In this document: one piece after another, positions 9,658-18,374 of the stretch | Layout: the number at the start of each line of letters is the position of its first letter | How positions within the stretch are numbered: the first letter of the stretch is position 1 | Assembly: GCF_020405225.1 (NCBI RefSeq) | Contig: NZ_CP084474.1 | Location: 248,001-312,000, forward strand | Source of the DNA: Natrinema sp. DC36 | GTDB taxonomy: Archaea; Halobacteriota; Halobacteria; Halobacteriales; Natrialbaceae | Direction: 5' to 3' | Length of the DNA: 64,000 nucleotides | Position numbers and translations under genes: made by a program | The notes under the pieces: generated by a model | Seen by the model: only the letters and a program-made list of their open reading frames with translations | What the model was told of the DNA's origin: nothing | Databases searched by the model: none

Positions 9658-11469
9658 ATGACGAATCCGACCGACATCCAGGAGCAAGCGTACGTCGCGG
9701 TCATCGATCAGGACGAAGTGACCGACGAGATCAGAGACATCGCGGTCAAATACGACCCACTCAATCGCTCGGGGCGCGAGGGGTTTCACGTCACCGACGA
9801 CGGGGAGTTACACATCGACGATGACGTCGTAATGCGCGAACACAAGCTCATCGAAAAGAAAATCCCCAACGACGCGATTCGGATCGTGCCGCTCCCCGCC
9901 GAAACCGGCCAGCTCGTTCACCAGTACGGCGATAACGGGTTCCGACTCTACGAACTTCCGATGCCCGAGGACGGAACCGTGATCGGCCTGCTCGGACGCA
10001 ACGGGATCGGGAAGAGTACGGCGTTACGGATCCTTGCTGGAGAAACGATCCCAAACTTTGGGCGCGAGGACGACCCCGACTGGGACCGCGCGATCGACAC
10101 GTTTCGCGGTACGACACTTCAAACACACCTCGAGCGACTCCGCAGCGAAGACGTGAAGACAGCGACCAAACACCAGCGAGTCGAGGCACCCGTAGACGAG
10201 GCGACTGCAGACGAGACGGTCCGAACAAGGCTGGCCGCGTACTCGAACGGAGCGAACAGTTCCCGAGACAGGGTGAACGACCTCGTAGACGAACTCGACC
10301 TGACGCCGCTTCTCGACCGGGCGATTGGCGATCTCTCGGGCGGTGAACACCAGCGCCTCGCGATCGCGACCACGCTGGCGACCGACGCTGACCTTTACCT
10401 GTTCGACGAACCTTCGTCGTTCCTGGACGTCGAACGACGACTGAGCGTCGCCCAAACGATCCGCGACCGGATCACTGAGGCAGGGGCCGCGGCGGTAGTC
10501 GTCGAACACGACCTGGCGACCCTCGACCTTCTCGCCGACGGGATCCACGTCGCCTACGGGGAACCGGGAGATTTCGGTGTCGTTGCCCAACGTCTCGGAT
10601 CCCGCGAGGGTATCAACCAGTTCCTCAAGGGACAGCTTCGACAGGAAAACGTCCGGATCAGAGATAAGTCGATCACATTCCCGGGGCCACGGGAGCGGTC
10701 GGTCCCCGAGACGAAGGCAGTCCTCGAGTATCCGGACCTCGAGGTCAGCTTCGAGGAGTTCTCGCTGACCGTCGAGGCCGGCGCCGTCCACAAGGGCGAA
10801 TCGATCGGGATCGTCGGGGCGAACGCCCTCGGAAAGACGACGTTCGCGAAACTACTCGCGGGAGGCATCGAACCCGACGATGGGACCGTCCCCGACCACG
10901 CGACCGTCTCGTACAAACCGCAGTACATCGTTCCGGACGACGAGACGGTTCGAGAACGGTTCGTGCGGGTTACCGACGTCAGTTCGCAGGCGTTCGAGAC
11001 GCGGATCGCAAAGCCGTTCGACCTCGAGACGCTGTTCGATCGCCCGCTTTCGGAGCTCTCCGGCGGCGAACTCCAGCGGGTCGCGGTGGCACTGTGTCTC
11101 GCCCGCGAGGCCGACATCTACCTTCTGGACGAGCCGTCGGCGTTTCTCGACGTCGACCGCCGCGTAGCTGTTGCCGACCAGCTCCGTCGGTTCGCCCGCC
11201 AACGCGACCGGCCACTGCTCGTGATCGACCACGACCTCTTCCTGATCAATCGCGTGTCGGATCGACTGGTCGTTTTCGACGGCGAGTCCGGGACGTACGG
11301 GGAGGCAACCGCGCCACAACCCATGCGCGAAGGGATGAACGATTTCCTCTCCTCGCTGGACGTGACGTTCCGCCGCGACGAGCAAACCGGCCGGCCTCGG
11401 GTCAACAAACCGGGTAGTCAGCTCGACCGAAAACAGAAGCGCAATGGGGAGTACTACTACACCGTGTGA
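9658..11469 (+). CDS. ABCE1/Rli1-like twin ATPase lacking the Fe-S cluster cysteines
   Basis: A 603-residue protein collinear with ABCE1/Rli1, the ribosome-recycling ATPase. Nucleotide-binding domain 1: Walker A GRNGIGKST (113-121), signature LSGGE (226-230), Walker B LYLFDE (246-251), H-loop H284. Domain 2: GANALGKT (387-394), LSGGE (467-471), IYLLDE (487-492), H525. Hinge-like REGINQFL and REGMNDFL segments and the C-terminal FRRDEQTGRPRVNKPGSQLD match the family. The N-terminal domain (1-80) keeps the ferredoxin-like length and phrases such as AVIDQD, PLNRSGREGF and NDAIRIVPLP, but every one of the eight cluster cysteines is replaced; C480 is the only Cys in the protein. Canonical Rli1 needs its two 4Fe-4S clusters for ribosome splitting, so this is probably a neofunctionalised paralogue. 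Confidence 0.9.
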   Translation: MTNPTDIQEQAYVAVIDQDEVTDEIRDIAVKYDPLNRSGREGFHVTDDGELHIDDDVVMREHKLIEKKIPNDAIRIVPLPAETGQLVHQYGDNGFRLYELPMPEDGTVIGLLGRNGIGKSTALRILAGETIPNFGREDDPDWDRAIDTFRGTTLQTHLERLRSEDVKTATKHQRVEAPVDEATADETVRTRLAAYSNGANSSRDRVNDLVDELDLTPLLDRAIGDLSGGEHQRLAIATTLATDADLYLFDEPSSFLDVERRLSVAQTIRDRITEAGAAAVVVEHDLATLDLLADGIHVAYGEPGDFGVVAQRLGSREGINQFLKGQLRQENVRIRDKSITFPGPRERSVPETKAVLEYPDLEVSFEEFSLTVEAGAVHKGESIGIVGANALGKTTFAKLLAGGIEPDDGTVPDHATVSYKPQYIVPDDETVRERFVRVTDVSSQAFETRIAKPFDLETLFDRPLSELSGGELQRVAVALCLAREADIYLLDEPSAFLDVDRRVAVADQLRRFARQRDRPLLVIDHDLFLINRVSDRLVVFDGESGTYGEATAPQPMREGMNDFLSSLDVTFRRDEQTGRPRVNKPGSQLDRKQKRNGEYYYTV

Positions 11470-11807
11470 ATTTCGTACCCCTCGTCGACTAACTCTGCCA
11501 CGTCAGGTGCGTGGTCGGTACCTTCGATCTCGAATCCCTCGCTCTCGACGGCTTCTACAACGCCCTTAAACGAAGCACAGTGATCGCAGACCCCCGCGAT
11601 GAGGTCACGTTCTTTCGCACGGGCGTAGGCATCCAGCGCGGGTTGGGGCCGCTCCTCGAGATCGTCGAACCAGTACGTCGCTTCCCCATCGAAGTACACT
11701 TCGGCATCGTGGCCGGCATCATCGAGCTGTGCAGCGTAGGTCAGTGGGTTGGCAAACTTACCCGGATACTCTGGATGGGACAGGAGTATGAACGTATGTC
11801 TCGACAT
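11457..11807 (-). CDS. DsrE-family protein
   Basis: A 116-residue protein of the DsrE/DsrF-like fold: an N-terminal strand TFILLSHPEYPGKFANPLTYA, a DAGHDAEVYFDGEATYW segment, and GVCDHCASFKGVVEAVES near residues 73-90. The two cysteines in VCDHC could take part in sulfur relay as in TusD/DsrE, but this is not proven. The ATG at 11807 is used; a GTG two codons upstream is possible. Its 3' end overlaps by 13 bp the end of the convergent ABCE1-like gene. The sulfur-related neighbours (DUF2249, molybdopterin fusion) fit a sulfur-transfer role. Confidence 0.75.
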   Translation of the reverse strand: MSRHTFILLSHPEYPGKFANPLTYAAQLDDAGHDAEVYFDGEATYWFDDLEERPQPALDAYARAKERDLIAGVCDHCASFKGVVEAVESEGFEIEGTDHAPDVAELVDEGYEIHTV

Positions 11808-11866
11808 GATCACTCAAGAGATATCTGTCCGCCACTATGAAATACGAAGTGCACATACATTCACAT

Positions 11867-12271
11867 ATGAGTCAGGCACGATCTGCGGACAATTCATTAG
11901 TACTCGTTGAACGGACAACCGGGCTGGCAGCAGTGCTCGGCACGTTCATCATGGTATCGACGGCTATTTTCACGATTACCAATTTTATGGGAATCCAGAA
12001 TGTTCTTGTCGGCGCAGTGGTTGCGTTCCTTGCATCGTTGCAGGCTTATCTAGTCAGCGAACGACAGTCCCCAAGCATCATCGTCGCGGGGCTTACTACC
12101 CTACTTGGAATTTGGATCGCGGTAGCACCGCATGTCCTCGGCGTTACTCGAGAACTGGTCATCAGGATCAACGGTATTGCCGGGGCCCTTATCGTAGTCC
12201 TCTCCCTCACTGGAGTGTACGGGAGCTTTCAAACGTCGAAGGTGTCGGGTTTCAGATCAACAGGTATGTAG
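11867..12271 (+). CDS. Hypothetical four-helix membrane protein
   Basis: A 134-residue protein with four hydrophobic segments: roughly residues 20-42 (LAAVLGTFIMVSTAIFTI), 45-65 (NVLVGAVVAFLASLQAYLV), 72-92 (IIVAGLTTLLGIWIAVAPHV) and 100-120 (INGIAGALIVVLSLTGVYG). The layout resembles small SPW-type repeat membrane proteins, but the SPW signature is not seen, so no name is assigned. The ATG at 11867 gives MSQARSADNS; an earlier ATG at 11837 would add ten His-containing residues. Monocistronic by position. Confidence 0.6.
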   Translation: MSQARSADNSLVLVERTTGLAAVLGTFIMVSTAIFTITNFMGIQNVLVGAVVAFLASLQAYLVSERQSPSIIVAGLTTLLGIWIAVAPHVLGVTRELVIRINGIAGALIVVLSLTGVYGSFQTSKVSGFRSTGM

Positions 12272-12381
12272 GCGCACCCATGAACATCATACGGAGACGG
12301 CTATGAGACTGTTAAGCGAGCGGAACAATGATCAATATGGCGCACATCGCGCTCTGATCCAAGAGAAGCGTACTTCTGCTG

Positions 12382-13059
12382 TTAGTCGTCGGTCCTGCTC
12401 GACTTCGTCTCGTCGATGGAGATGTCGGCATCTATACTGCGATGGTTTGCGTCACCAAACCCACCGCTGAGAACGCGCGTCAGCGCGTTTTCGACGTTCT
12501 CATCAAGCTCGGTGATCTCGCTGGGTTTGATTTCGACAACGTAGCCCGTCGTGATGTTCGGCGAGGTGGGCAAGAAGAGCATCTCGCGGCCGTCGTCAGT
12601 CACTTTGCCGGTCTTGAAGGCCGTCATCCGTAACCCTTCCCAGGTCTCGATCTTGACTGGCTTCTGGAGCGATTCCTGCTCGCCGAAGGCCGTCTCAGCG
12701 GCCATCTTCGAGGCGTTGTATATGAGTCGGATCACAGGCACTTGATTCGCCAGGTTGTCGACGAGTCGTTCGACCAGCCCACCGATAGTCGTCCGCATAA
12801 GATACCCGACCGAAAACGTCAGGATGGCAAATACAGTCAGTGCGGTGATTACGCGGAGAAATTGGGCCATTTGCTCGCGTATTTGCTCAGCCGACGCGCT
12901 TGAGCCCGAAATGAGCGGCTCGAGTATGTCGGCGTTAAGAATTAGCCCCGGTATCAGACCGGCGACCATTCCATAGAGCCAATAGATAACGTAGAGCGTG
13001 ATAATAATGGGACCGAGGACGACGATCCCACTTGCAAAATCCCGTTTCCACGATGCCAT
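12382..13059 (-). CDS. DUF502 family membrane protein
   Basis: A 225-residue protein with the DUF502 plan: two transmembrane helices, IVVLGPIIITLYVIYWLY near residue 15 and VITALTVFAILTFSVGYLM near residue 70. These are followed by the conserved cytosolic or extracytosolic region VERLVDNLANQVPVIRLIYNASK and MTAFKTGKVTDDGREMLFLPTSPNITTGYVV. The biochemical role of DUF502 is not established. The acidic C-terminal tail is haloarchaeal in style. A related fragment is found in the pseudogene cluster near 17.4 kb. Confidence 0.85.
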   Translation of the reverse strand: MASWKRDFASGIVVLGPIIITLYVIYWLYGMVAGLIPGLILNADILEPLISGSSASAEQIREQMAQFLRVITALTVFAILTFSVGYLMRTTIGGLVERLVDNLANQVPVIRLIYNASKMAAETAFGEQESLQKPVKIETWEGLRMTAFKTGKVTDDGREMLFLPTSPNITTGYVVEIKPSEITELDENVENALTRVLSGGFGDANHRSIDADISIDETKSSRTDD

Positions 13060-13331
13060 GTTCTGACACTCACACTACTGGCTAATGAGCTCTTCTCTTT
13101 CACGTATTTCTGTCAATAATGACACTCAGTGTCGCCTGACGGTAACGTTTGAAGTCGTCCGGCCGGTAAGCACGAACGATTTACCTGAATTGGGGCGCTA
13201 AGGCCTCTTCCTCAACGAACGAGCGAAGCGAGGGGATACAGCGCCCACACGATTCTCAAACACGTTCGACGCTCGGCCCACAGGCCAACCCAATCGTAAC
13301 TGTTTAGCACGCAGTTTGCATAAATTATGGA

Positions 13332-13454
13332 GTGGCAACGCGCAAGACAATCTCTATCCGCGACGACCAAGAGGAGTGGATTCAGGAGAACCACTTGAGT
13401 CTGTCCTCGTTCGTCCAAGAGAAACTTGACGAACTCATCGAAGAACGCTCGTGA
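13332..13454 (+). CDS. Small protein preceding tnpB, ribbon-helix-helix-like
   Basis: A 40-residue protein starting at GTG 13332. It reads as a short strand (TRKTISIRDDQEEWIQE) followed by helices (LSLSSFVQEKLDELIEERS), the pattern of a minimal ribbon-helix-helix or CopG-like protein. The stop TGA at 13452 overlaps the GTG start of tnpB at 13451 by four bases (GTGA), which implies translational coupling. Small proteins in this position before haloarchaeal tnpB genes are, as I recall, common; a regulatory role for tnpB is an inference. Confidence 0.55.
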   Translation: MATRKTISIRDDQEEWIQENHLSLSSFVQEKLDELIEERS

Positions 13455-14672
13455 ACTACAACTATAGGTATCGACTCCGACCGTCCGACGCCCTCGCAGA
13501 GCGGTTAGCGTGGACCGTCGATACCTGTAGGCAGGTCTACAACCACTTCCTTCATCGACTCAGCCGGAACCGACAACACCTCGGCATACAGCGAACAGAA
13601 ACTCTTGCCGAGTCTCAAGAAGTGGTGGAACGGCCTGAAAAGCGTTCACTCGAGGGTTCTTCAGAAAGTCGTTCAGCGGTTGTACGACAATCTCTCGACG
13701 CTCCGGGGTCGCAAAGACAACGGCTACCGCGTGGGACCTCAAGTGGAAAGCACCGGACGAGTACCGAAGTTTCACCTACAGTCAATCCGGCTTCCAGCTC
13801 AAGAACACGAGTGGCCGAATCCGACTGTGGCTCTCGAAACTCGGAGAAATCCCCATCACCTTCCACCGTGACCTCCCCGACGAGGCCGAGATAAAGACCA
13901 TCACAGTCAAACGCGAACCCACCGGGAAGTAGTACGCCATCCTCGGCGTCGAAACCCAGGACGGCCCACCCACGAAGCCCGAGAATCCCGAGCGGTGCGT
14001 CGGCATCGACGTAGGGATTCTCAAGTACACTCACGATACCGATGGGACTGCCGTCGAATTGCTCGACCTGTCCGACGAACGCGAGCGGTTGGAACGCGTC
14101 CAACGCGACCTCTCGCGGAAAGAACACGGGTCTGCAAATTGGGAGGAACAGCGGAAGGTCGTGGCCGAACGTCACGCTGACCTCAAGCAGACGCGTCGTG
14201 ACTTCCTCCACAAGTTGTCGAACTACTACGCCCGTGAGTACGACCTTGTGGCGGTCGAAGACCTTGACACGAAAGGTCTGGTCGAACTCGACAGCAACTC
14301 TCGGAATCGTGCTGGAGCAGCGTGGGGAACGTTCCTTCGGATGCTCGAATACAAATGCAAGCGAGAGGGACGCACTTCGTCGCTGTGAATCCGCGTGGAA
14401 CGACCAAGGAGTGTGCGTCCTGCGGGGTTTCGACGGAGAAGCCGTTGTGGATCCGCGAACACTCCTGCCCGGTGTGTGGGTTCAAAGCAGATAGAGACGC
14501 GAACGCAGCGTGGAATATTCTTTCTCGCAGTGTCAAAAAGCGGTTAGGAGCGGGACGCTCCGAATCAACGTCTGTGGAGACTGTGCTCCCTGTGGATACG
14601 TCTGTATCTGCAAAGCACGTCGTGGAAACAGGAAGCCCCACCCTCAAGCGCGAGCCGAAAGGCGAGCGGTAG
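13451..14672 (+). pseudogene. tnpB: TnpB RNA-guided nuclease pseudogene
   Basis: The gene starts NYNYRYRLRPSDALAERLAW, then runs through several frame changes (near 13605 and 13735, and again around 14385) and an amber codon at 13930-13932 where a Trp would be expected (TGK-stop-YAILGVE). Identifiable parts include the RuvC-I motif GIDVG (about 14005), the RuvC-II motif AVEDL (about 14255), a zinc ribbon CASCG...CPVCG (14418-14480), and RuvC-III DANAAWN (about 14500). TnpB proteins are about 400-430 residues, and the span fits this. With at least four lesions it is not functional as read. The catalytic motifs are still readable, so decay is fairly recent. Confidence 0.85.
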
Positions 14673-14679
14673 GGTGGGG
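14636..14679 (+). ncRNA. Right-end hairpin, candidate omega/reRNA scaffold
   Basis: A perfect 9-bp inverted repeat, CCCCACCCT (14636-14644) and AGGGTGGGG (14671-14679), encloses an inner GC-rich stem (GAGCCGAAAGGCGAG). It overlaps the 3' end of tnpB. In IS605/IS1341 elements the transcript of this end forms the guide RNA of TnpB, with the guide reading into the flanking DNA right after the element. RNA identity is inferred from position and structure. Confidence 0.5.
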
Positions 14680-14774
14680 TTAGTTCACTACGGAGTTAGG
14701 ACAGAAAGACACCTCCGCTTACTGCAAGGATGCAAAGCCATTAGCGATGTGTTCTCGAGTTCTGTTATGGGACT

Positions 14775-14873
14775 ATGTATGATGGACGTTCTCTTCCCGG
14801 TGCAATCTACTGGATGCCGGTCGTAATTGGCGGCGTATCAGTTTCCGCGTTTGGTATTCGAGCAGTTCGATGA
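14775..14873 (+). CDS. Possible 32-residue membrane peptide
   Basis: ATG-initiated short frame with the hydrophobic segment AIYWMPVVIGGVSVSAFGI, which would make one transmembrane helix. The rest of 14700-15040 shows a different open frame (14827-15042) that I do not regard as better supported. No homologue is recognised. The evidence is composition only. Confidence 0.25.
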   Translation: MYDGRSLPGAIYWMPVVIGGVSVSAFGIRAVR

Positions 14874-15038
14874 TTCGACTGTTGTGTTGACGCTTGCGAT
14901 TCCAGAACAGCGGGGATATATCTGCACAACACTAAGCAGTAAGTCTATGACCTATGTTGAACGCTCAATCATCTTTCTGGACGAATACGGGGATAGTCAA
15001 CGATCCGAAGACATCAGTCGGGCAAATACCCGCCCGAA

Positions 15039-15161
15039 ATGACCCATCCTATCACGAAACACATGGTAACGGCTACCATGATCATTAATACCGTTAACAT
15101 CGCTACAATTGGACTCATTCTCGTATCTTCAAAAACGGTGTACCAACCTTCTAAAGCTTAA
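15039..15161 (+). CDS. Possible 40-residue membrane peptide
   Basis: ATG-initiated short frame with one hydrophobic segment (MIINTVNIATIGLILVSS) and a short polar tail. Between it and the deacetylase gene (15162-15550) there is nothing else I can support except AT-rich promoter-like sequence just before 15540. Function unknown. Confidence 0.3.
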   Translation: MTHPITKHMVTATMIINTVNIATIGLILVSSKTVYQPSKA

Positions 15162-15550
15162 CATATTGGTCGGCGGTGACGCGCGTAACCTCAACCATGC
15201 CAGCTACGTGCTTCCCAACGATCAGTAAAAGTTGTCGAAAATTGGAACGGTTAGTCACAATACACGCAGACGTGCTCGGATCCATCCAGCCATTCGGTGA
15301 AGGCAAACTAGGTCTCCGAAAACTGACCGGCCTACAGCGTGTCAATACTGTGATCCATATTGATACCGCCAGCAGTACCCTCTCTATCTCGCCTCTTTCC
15401 TGCGGTTCTTACTGAATTTAGCAATGCCTTATTCCTCCTCATCAACAGCAACTAACGAACTTCTCGCTACTGGAAGGTACGACTGGTCGAGATGAACAAC
15501 CTCGATTAACAGATTGATAAGGAAGAGTCAACAGGTTATCAATGCAGTTG

Positions 15551-16801
15551 ATGACAGATCAAAATCGACGATCGTTCGTAACGACCGTTGCAGCGGCTGG
15601 AACACTTAGCCTCTCTGGCTGTCTCTCACAACTGCGAGAGTGGCGGGGAAACGGTAATACGTCGAACGAAGACTCTACTAAATCTGATAGCACTGACGGA
15701 CTATCGAAGCTTCCCGGGGAATCGATCGAGAACTTTGAGACTCTCGACGAATGGAACGCAATGATCAACGCTGGTACGCTCAAGGCTGGGACAGATGATC
15801 CGTATGGCGGCTCGCAGTCGGCACACCTCACAGCGAACGAGGACACGGAATATGCAGCGATCTACAAAATATTTGACGGACAGGATCTGAGCGGGAAAAA
15901 CCTCTCTCTCGCAGTGAAATTTACCGGACGTCAGCAGCTCCGACTCACGATTGAACTGTTCGCACCGAACTCACGTAACGTGCACGTGTTACATCGGACG
16001 CTCGTCGGGCCGGCCGATCGGTGGGTACGCGTCGACTTTGGTACCGATCGGATTGAAACACAACCCGATTTAGAGGACGTCCGGCAGATTCGGGTGACCG
16101 CTCGCCGCCGTGGTAATATGTCCGGTTCGATCAACTGCCAAGTCGACGACCTCCGAACTGTCAACCGTCCGGAGACGGGAAAAGTTATGCTCTTGTTCGA
16201 TGGGACCCTCAACGAACACTATGCACACGCGTTCAAGCAGATGAAATCCTACGGCTATGCGGGTGTCGAAGCAGTCATGCCTGAAGCCATCGGCCGAGAC
16301 GGTAGACTTACGATAGATCGACTTACAGAGATGAATGACGCAGGTTGGGATATGGCAGCCAGACCGCGAACTGGTGCGCAATTTCTCCACGAGTATTCTC
16401 CCGAAGAGCAACAGGGAATGATCGAGCGGACAAAGGCATTTCTCGAAAGCCGTGGCTTCGAAGACGGTGCACAACACTTCGTCACACCAAAGAATATACT
16501 CAGTCCAACTGCTCGTGATCTTGTCAAGAAACGCCACAAACAGGCCTTCCGATTCGGTGGGAATCCAAATGGGTTACCGCTCACGGATCCACATAACATT
16601 GGCTTCTTCTCCGGAAGTGCTGGGGATGAGACGAGAACGTATATCGATTATGCCGCACAGTACGGTCAACTTGCAGTGTTACAGTTCGATTACATCGGCG
16701 GTGAAGATGGGATGAACGAACAGGCATTCGAACGCGTTCTTAAATATATCGACGGACAGGATGTCAAGGTCGTGACTGCGACCGAACTCTTAGAATCGTA
16801 A
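15551..16801 (+). CDS. Polysaccharide deacetylase-like lipoprotein
   Basis: A 416-residue secreted protein. The N-terminus has a Tat-type RRSF motif and a lipobox LSGC (Cys near residue 24), followed by a Ser/Asp/Asn-rich linker. Residues 55-205 look like a beta-sandwich carbohydrate-binding-type domain (AAIYKIFDGQDLSGKNLSLAV...INCQVDDLRTVNRPE). From about residue 210, KVMLLFDGTLNEHYAHAFKQMKSYGY resembles the NodB fold. The usual catalytic Asp-Asp and HxxxH signature is only partly visible: FDGT replaces FDDG, and no clear HSxxH follows. It may therefore be a degenerate or binding-only member. An in-frame ATG at 15542 lies three codons upstream. Activity is uncertain. Confidence 0.7.
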   Translation: MTDQNRRSFVTTVAAAGTLSLSGCLSQLREWRGNGNTSNEDSTKSDSTDGLSKLPGESIENFETLDEWNAMINAGTLKAGTDDPYGGSQSAHLTANEDTEYAAIYKIFDGQDLSGKNLSLAVKFTGRQQLRLTIELFAPNSRNVHVLHRTLVGPADRWVRVDFGTDRIETQPDLEDVRQIRVTARRRGNMSGSINCQVDDLRTVNRPETGKVMLLFDGTLNEHYAHAFKQMKSYGYAGVEAVMPEAIGRDGRLTIDRLTEMNDAGWDMAARPRTGAQFLHEYSPEEQQGMIERTKAFLESRGFEDGAQHFVTPKNILSPTARDLVKKRHKQAFRFGGNPNGLPLTDPHNIGFFSGSAGDETRTYIDYAAQYGQLAVLQFDYIGGEDGMNEQAFERVLKYIDGQDVKVVTATELLES

Positions 16802-16989
16802 CGACAGTCAGTGACACTTTAGGACGGTATCTCGAGTATAGGCGGGCGAGACGAAATCCGCTTTAACCGCTGATGAAACAGGGCGAGTGTCTCAGGGATT
16901 GGTTCCGAATGTGCCATCAAATAGTGAAATCCACCGCCTTATAGCGATTCAACAAAGCCGTTTCAGCGTATCTTCCGCTTCTGAAACAC

Positions 16990-17400
16990 GATCGCCAAAG
17001 AGGTCATGACTCCACGGTTGGACATCACTGGAATCGAGAAGATGGAGACGCTCCACGATGCGATCACCAAGTGTCTCGAAAGCGGCCACAGGCGACTCCC
17101 CGTCTACGCAGAAACGCTCGACAACATCGTCGGAACTGCAGACATACACGAACTCGCCCGGGCACAACAGCGTGACACGCCCGGAGAGACGTTCGTTGGC
17201 GACCTCAAACTTCTTGACCCACCCCAGTATGTCCCTGAGAGTAAGTCCGTCGACGAACTTCTCGGAGATGCAGACGTCGCGAACGCAAATGGCGGTGATC
17301 ATCGACGAGTTCGGGACGACGGAGGGACTCGTGACGGTCGAAGACCTCACAGAGGAGATTGTGGGTGAAATCCTCGAAGGGCAGGAACAGTCCCCGATTA
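16990..17400 (+). pseudogene. HlyC/CorC-type CBS-pair gene fragment
   Basis: Remnant of the CBS-domain part of a HlyC/CorC (CNNM-type) membrane protein. It reads TIAKEVMTPRLDITGIEKME, a CBS motif HRRLPVYAETLDNIVGTADIHEL, then a frame change near 17275 to MAVIIDEFGTTEGLVTVEDLTEEIVGEI. The N-terminal DUF21 membrane domain is missing (a stop lies directly upstream) and the C-terminal CorC_HlyC domain is absent after 17400. It is clearly not functional. Confidence 0.8.
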
Positions 17401-17410
17401 CGGATGGTGT

Positions 17411-17530
17411 TCTTACTCGGATATTTTATGCGGCTGCAGTCGGCCGACTGGTTGACCAAGATATCCATGACTTCGTGAATTGCTTTCCGATCATTCGGGT
17501 CGTCTATAATGCAGTCAAACACCGACTCGA
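17411..17530 (+). pseudogene. DUF502 gene fragment
   Basis: The stretch RLVDQDIHDFVNCFPIIRVVYNAVK resembles RLVDNLANQVPVIRLIYNASK of the intact DUF502 protein encoded at 12382-13059. Nothing of the rest of that family is found before or after. It sits directly against the CBS fragment, which makes this a junction of unrelated gene pieces. Confidence 0.5.
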
Positions 17531-17760
17531 CGACCGCACCGACTACGATCCCGTGGAACTCGAGGTTCCGGTGACCGGCGTCTCCGATTACTCGTCGATG
17601 CGTCACGCTGTCGAGACGGTTTTCGAGAAAAAGAACCTCTGCCCGGGCCGAGAGTCCAAGGCCATGCGCCGGACGGTCCGACTGTTCGAAGCCTACATCG
17701 GATCGCCGTTTGACGTTGTGGACGCGCTGACGGCGCTGACGCGTTCGAAACGACCGGGCG

Positions 17761-18315
17761 ATGTTAACGATCGCCGACGTGGGACACGCGCTTGCAGCGT
17801 TGCCGGGCGACCGTCTGCTCCCGTCACTCTCCGCACCGACGCCGGGCAAGATCCTGAAAGCGGTGCTCGCCGCCGACGAGCCGATTGGTCGCTCAGATAT
17901 TCTCGAGCGTGTCGGCTGTTCCGGTGTAACCTACGGCAAGCACATCGACCGGCTGGCGGCCTTCGATATCCTCCAGCGCGTCGATGGGCGCAAGTGGACG
18001 GTCGCGATCGCTCCCTGGTACGTTCCCGAAATCGATGCGACGAAGCCGGGCTACGAGAACGAGTCGGTATCGATCAATACAACGACCGTCGACGGCGTCC
18101 TGTTCGATGCACTCGAGGAACTCGGCTATGATCTCGGCGACCCCGAGTTGATCAGCGCGTTCGGACAGCCGTTAGACCGGGTCGCACTCATGGGAGCGGT
18201 TGGACCGTGGATCGACGACTGGCTCAACGTTCTCGCGCCGTTACTGAAACCCAAACCGGATGCTGTACAACGGTTTGATCACGACGTAGTGACACTCGGA
18301 GAGAAACCAGACTAG
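17761..18315 (+). CDS. Winged-helix-like hypothetical protein, possibly N-terminally truncated
   Basis: 184 residues with a probable winged-helix segment, KILKAVLAADEPIGRSDILERVGCSGVTYGKHIDRLAAFDILQRV (residues about 32-76), followed by an acidic region of unknown fold. Immediately upstream, in another frame, the sequence RRTVRLFEAYIGSPFDVVDALTALTRSKRPGDV (17664-17760) reads smoothly into LTIADVGHALAALPG. The original gene therefore seems to have begun earlier and been frameshifted near 17757. As it stands, translation could still start at ATG 17761. I do not recognise a named family. The location in a cluster of gene fragments argues for a remnant. Confidence 0.5.
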   Translation: MLTIADVGHALAALPGDRLLPSLSAPTPGKILKAVLAADEPIGRSDILERVGCSGVTYGKHIDRLAAFDILQRVDGRKWTVAIAPWYVPEIDATKPGYENESVSINTTTVDGVLFDALEELGYDLGDPELISAFGQPLDRVALMGAVGPWIDDWLNVLAPLLKPKPDAVQRFDHDVVTLGEKPD

Positions 18316-18374
18316 ATGACGCTCGAGGACTCGATGGGCCACTCGGCGCTGGCAGACTGACGAACACGATATCT

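Larger units (their letters stand above)
13300..14700 (+). mobile_element. IS1341-type (IS200/IS605 family) element, decayed
   Basis: A tnpB-only element consisting of a short upstream gene, a degenerate tnpB and a right-end hairpin. No tnpA is present. The left boundary cannot be fixed by eye (no target duplication is expected for this family), so the start is approximate. The right boundary is probably within about 20 bp of the hairpin at 14636-14679. Several frame lesions mean it encodes no intact TnpB, although the RNA-forming right end is preserved. Confidence 0.65.
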
